DNA from: Brevundimonas variabilis
Lineage (GTDB): Bacteria; Pseudomonadota; Alphaproteobacteria; Caulobacterales; Caulobacteraceae
Length of the DNA: 64,000 nucleotides
NCBI RefSeq assembly: GCF_014199945.1
Contig: NZ_JACHOR010000001.1
Span: 124,001-188,000, forward strand
Direction: 5' to 3'
Part shown: in pieces, positions 61,654 to 64,000 of the stretch
Layout of the letters: each line of letters begins with the position of its first letter
Position numbering within the stretch: the first letter of the stretch is position 1
Position numbers and translations under genes: made by a program
Notes under the pieces: generated by a model
Database searches by the model: none
What the model was told of the DNA's origin: nothing
Seen by the model: only the letters and a program-made list of their open reading frames with translations

Positions 61654-64000
61654 ATGACCCGTTTCGCCCTGATCGGTGCCTCGCTTCTCGCGCTGTCGAC
61701 CGGACTTCCCGCCCAGGCCCAGACCGCTCCGGCGACCGCCATTGTTGCGCCGCCCCTGTCCTATACCCAACGGACGCTGGCCAACGGGCTCAAGGTCTAT
61801 GCCATGCCGGACGCGACGGCGGGCACGGTGACCGTCCAGGTCTGGTACGACGTGGGCGGCAAGGACGACCCCCAGGGCCGCTCCGGCTTTGCCCATCTGT
61901 TCGAGCACATCCTGTCTCGCAAGACCGTCAACATCCCCTATGGCCAGATCGCGGCCTGGGTCGAGAACGCCGGCGGCACGCGCAATGCCTCGACCGGCCA
62001 GGACTTCACCAACTACTACGAGACCGTCCCGCCCCAGTATCTGGAGACCATGCTCTGGACCCACGCCGAGCGCATGGCCCGGCCGGTGGTGGATCAGGAA
62101 GTGTTCGATCTCGAGCGCTCCATCGTCAAGGAAGAGCTTCGCCAGAACGTCTATGCCCCGCCCTATGGCCGGCTCAGCCGGTTCGTCATCGGTGACAATG
62201 CCTTTGACGCCTCGATCTATCGCCGCAGCGTGATCGGCTCGATCGAGGAACTGGACTCGGCCCGGATCGAGGACGCCCGCGCTTTCCACGAGGCCTATTA
62301 CCGCCCGGCCACAGCGACCCTGATCGTCTCGGGCAATTTCGATCCGGTCCAGCTGGACGGCTGGGTCGACCAATATTTCGCCGGGATCATCAATCCGGAC
62401 CGGCCGGTTCCGGCTTTCGAACGCCCCGTCTCGCCACCGCGGACCCAGCCCCGGTCGGTGGTTGCCTATGCCCCCAACGTGCCCCTGCCCGCGATCGCGG
62501 CGATCTATCCGGGGGTGGCCGCCGACCACCCCGACACGGCCGCGCTCGACGTTATGAGCGCCGTGCTGTCGCGGGGCGAAAGCTCGCGGCTCTACCGGTC
62601 GCTGGTCTATGACAAGCAACTGGCCACCAGCGCCGGCCTCAACGCCGGATCGCAGGAAGAGGCTGGCACATTGACGGCCCAGGTCATCGTCGCGGCGGGC
62701 AAGGCGATCGCCGATGCCGAGGCGGCCCTGAATGCCGAACTCGCCCGGATGCGGGACACAACGATTACGGCCGCGGAGCTGGCCGAGGCCAAGACCGAAA
62801 TCCTGTCCGCCGACCTGCGCAGTCGCGAGACGTCGAGTGGCCGGGCCTTCCTGCTGGGGCGGGCGCTCGTGTCGGAAGGCGATGCCAATGCGCCGGACAC
62901 GCGACTGGCCCAGATCCGATCGGTGACGGCGGCCGACGTCCAGCGCGTGGCCCGGACCTATCTGGATGAAAATGCCCGCGTCTCCATCCGCTACCTCGAC
63001 GAAAGCCAGCGGCCCGAAGGCACGCCGGAGGACAGCTGGCGCAATCCGGTCCCGGTTCCGACCTTTCTGACCGTTCCGCCCGCGATCCTGCCCCCTAATG
63101 ACCTGCTGCCCGAGGACCAGCGCCAGTCCCGGCCGGCGCCGGGGCCTGAGCGGCCCAAGGCGGCACCCATGATCGCCGAGCGGACCCTGCCCAACGGACT
63201 GCGCGTCATCGTCGCCCGCTCGACCGACCTGCCAATCATGAATGCCCAGCTGGTGATCAATGGCGGGTCCTCGACAGATCCGGGAGACAAGCCCGGCCTT
63301 GCGACCATGACCGCCGGTCTGGTCACACAAGGGGCCGGAGGCCGCAGCGCTCCGGAGATCGCGAGTACGCTCGAAGCCCTCGGGGCCAATATCGGCGGCG
63401 GTGCGGGCGCGGACGCCACCACCCTGTCGGTTTCGGCCCCTGTCGTCTCGGCACAGGCTGTGGGCGCCGTGCTGGCCGACATCGTGACCCGCCCGACCTT
63501 CGCCCCCGAAGAGCTGGAGCGAAGCCGGACCCAAGCGATCAATGGCCTGCGTGTCGCCCTGCGCCAGCCGGGTCCGCTGGCCTCCCAGGTCCTCGCCCGC
63601 GTCGCCTACGGAGCGGCCCCCTATGGCGCCCCGGCCAGCGGTACCCCAGCCTCGCTGGCCACCCTGACCCGCGACGAGATCGTCGGCTTCCACAGGCAAT
63701 GGTGGCGTCCCGACAATGCCGCCCTGATCGTCACCGGATCCATGACGGCCGAGGAAGGCTTTGCCTTTGCCGAACAGGCCCTGGGCGGTTGGACCCGTCC
63801 TGCAGAAGCCCTGCCCGCCCCCACGGCACGCGCCGGGCAGGCCCAGCCTCCGCGCGTCGTCGTCATCGACCTGCCCGGCTCGGGCCAGGCCGCGGTCAGT
63901 GCTGCCGTGCGCGGGCCGCGTCGCGCCGACCCGGCCTGGTACCCGCTGTCCGTGGCCAATGCCGTCATGGGGGGTGGCTCGAACGGTCGCCTGTTCCAGG
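61654..64000 (+). CDS. M16-family zinc metallopeptidase (3' end outside window)
   Basis: At least 782 residues of a two-half M16 peptidase. A signal peptide (ALIGASLLALSTGLPAQA) predicts a periplasmic enzyme. The inverted zinc motif HLFEH is at 81-85 (His81, Glu84, His85), with the downstream glutamate region ERSIVKEELRQN. The second, inactive half begins near residue 510 (ERTLPNGLRVIVARSTDLP). Members degrade peptides and quality-control substrates. The frame is open to the last base, so the C-terminus is missing. Confidence 0.95.
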   Translation, partial: MTRFALIGASLLALSTGLPAQAQTAPATAIVAPPLSYTQRTLANGLKVYAMPDATAGTVTVQVWYDVGGKDDPQGRSGFAHLFEHILSRKTVNIPYGQIAAWVENAGGTRNASTGQDFTNYYETVPPQYLETMLWTHAERMARPVVDQEVFDLERSIVKEELRQNVYAPPYGRLSRFVIGDNAFDASIYRRSVIGSIEELDSARIEDARAFHEAYYRPATATLIVSGNFDPVQLDGWVDQYFAGIINPDRPVPAFERPVSPPRTQPRSVVAYAPNVPLPAIAAIYPGVAADHPDTAALDVMSAVLSRGESSRLYRSLVYDKQLATSAGLNAGSQEEAGTLTAQVIVAAGKAIADAEAALNAELARMRDTTITAAELAEAKTEILSADLRSRETSSGRAFLLGRALVSEGDANAPDTRLAQIRSVTAADVQRVARTYLDENARVSIRYLDESQRPEGTPEDSWRNPVPVPTFLTVPPAILPPNDLLPEDQRQSRPAPGPERPKAAPMIAERTLPNGLRVIVARSTDLPIMNAQLVINGGSSTDPGDKPGLATMTAGLVTQGAGGRSAPEIASTLEALGANIGGGAGADATTLSVSAPVVSAQAVGAVLADIVTRPTFAPEELERSRTQAINGLRVALRQPGPLASQVLARVAYGAAPYGAPASGTPASLATLTRDEIVGFHRQWWRPDNAALIVTGSMTAEEGFAFAEQALGGWTRPAEALPAPTARAGQAQPPRVVVIDLPGSGQAAVSAAVRGPRRADPAWYPLSVANAVMGGGSNGRLFQ

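Overview
The window is high-GC, gene-dense DNA from an alphaproteobacterium. It most likely belongs to the Caulobacterales (Brevundimonas or a close relative). The strongest pointers are a ChpT histidine phosphotransferase (the CtrA phosphorelay protein) next to a CheY-like receiver and CheR, three very large TonB-dependent receptors, a DnaG primase with the zinc ligands replaced, and a GreA of alphaproteobacterial type. I see no rRNA, tRNA, CRISPR array, insertion sequence or prophage. The assignment rests on recalled family resemblance, not on a search.

Layout. 1-10.2 kb (minus strand): the end-truncated carB with an RraB-like gene directly upstream, then two TonB-dependent receptors, each with a hairpin terminator. 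10.2-15.5 kb: HAD hydrolase, SDR, APC transporter, carA (opposite strand and 10 kb from carB) and a patatin-like lipoprotein. 15.5-25 kb: a winged-helix regulator/membrane-protein pair, dnaG, an M20 amidohydrolase, GST, greA, an ELM1-family protein, an enoyl-CoA hydratase preceded by a 52-codon ORF and a terminator, a DUF1289 protein and a retropepsin-like protease. 25-27 kb: a TauE/SafE permease and dusA.

27-36.3 kb is a regulated uptake locus. A DctB/DctD two-component system is divergent from dctA, a TonB-dependent receptor and a secreted alpha/beta hydrolase. Two tandem 18-bp inverted repeats of DctD-site type lie in the divergent region. 36.3-40.4 kb is the Anbu operon: ATP-grasp ligase, alpha-E protein, transglutaminase-like protein and Anbu proteasome-like peptidase.

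40.5-45 kb holds a divergent module: a periplasmic truncated haemoglobin and a DUF3034 protein on one strand, and a cupredoxin and a membrane-bound GGDEF/EAL protein on the other. I regard this as the best candidate for a poorly described system (redox or gas sensing coupled to c-di-GMP turnover). 45-55 kb holds several secreted proteins of unknown function, two tandem paralogous secreted HExxH peptidases with a small antisense membrane protein between them, release factor 3 and a helical-repeat protein. 55-64 kb holds cysQ, chpT, a receiver, cheR, a GNAT-nitrilase fusion, a VWA-domain protein, a palindromic intergenic repeat and an M16 peptidase cut by the window end.

No gap between genes exceeds about 260 bases.
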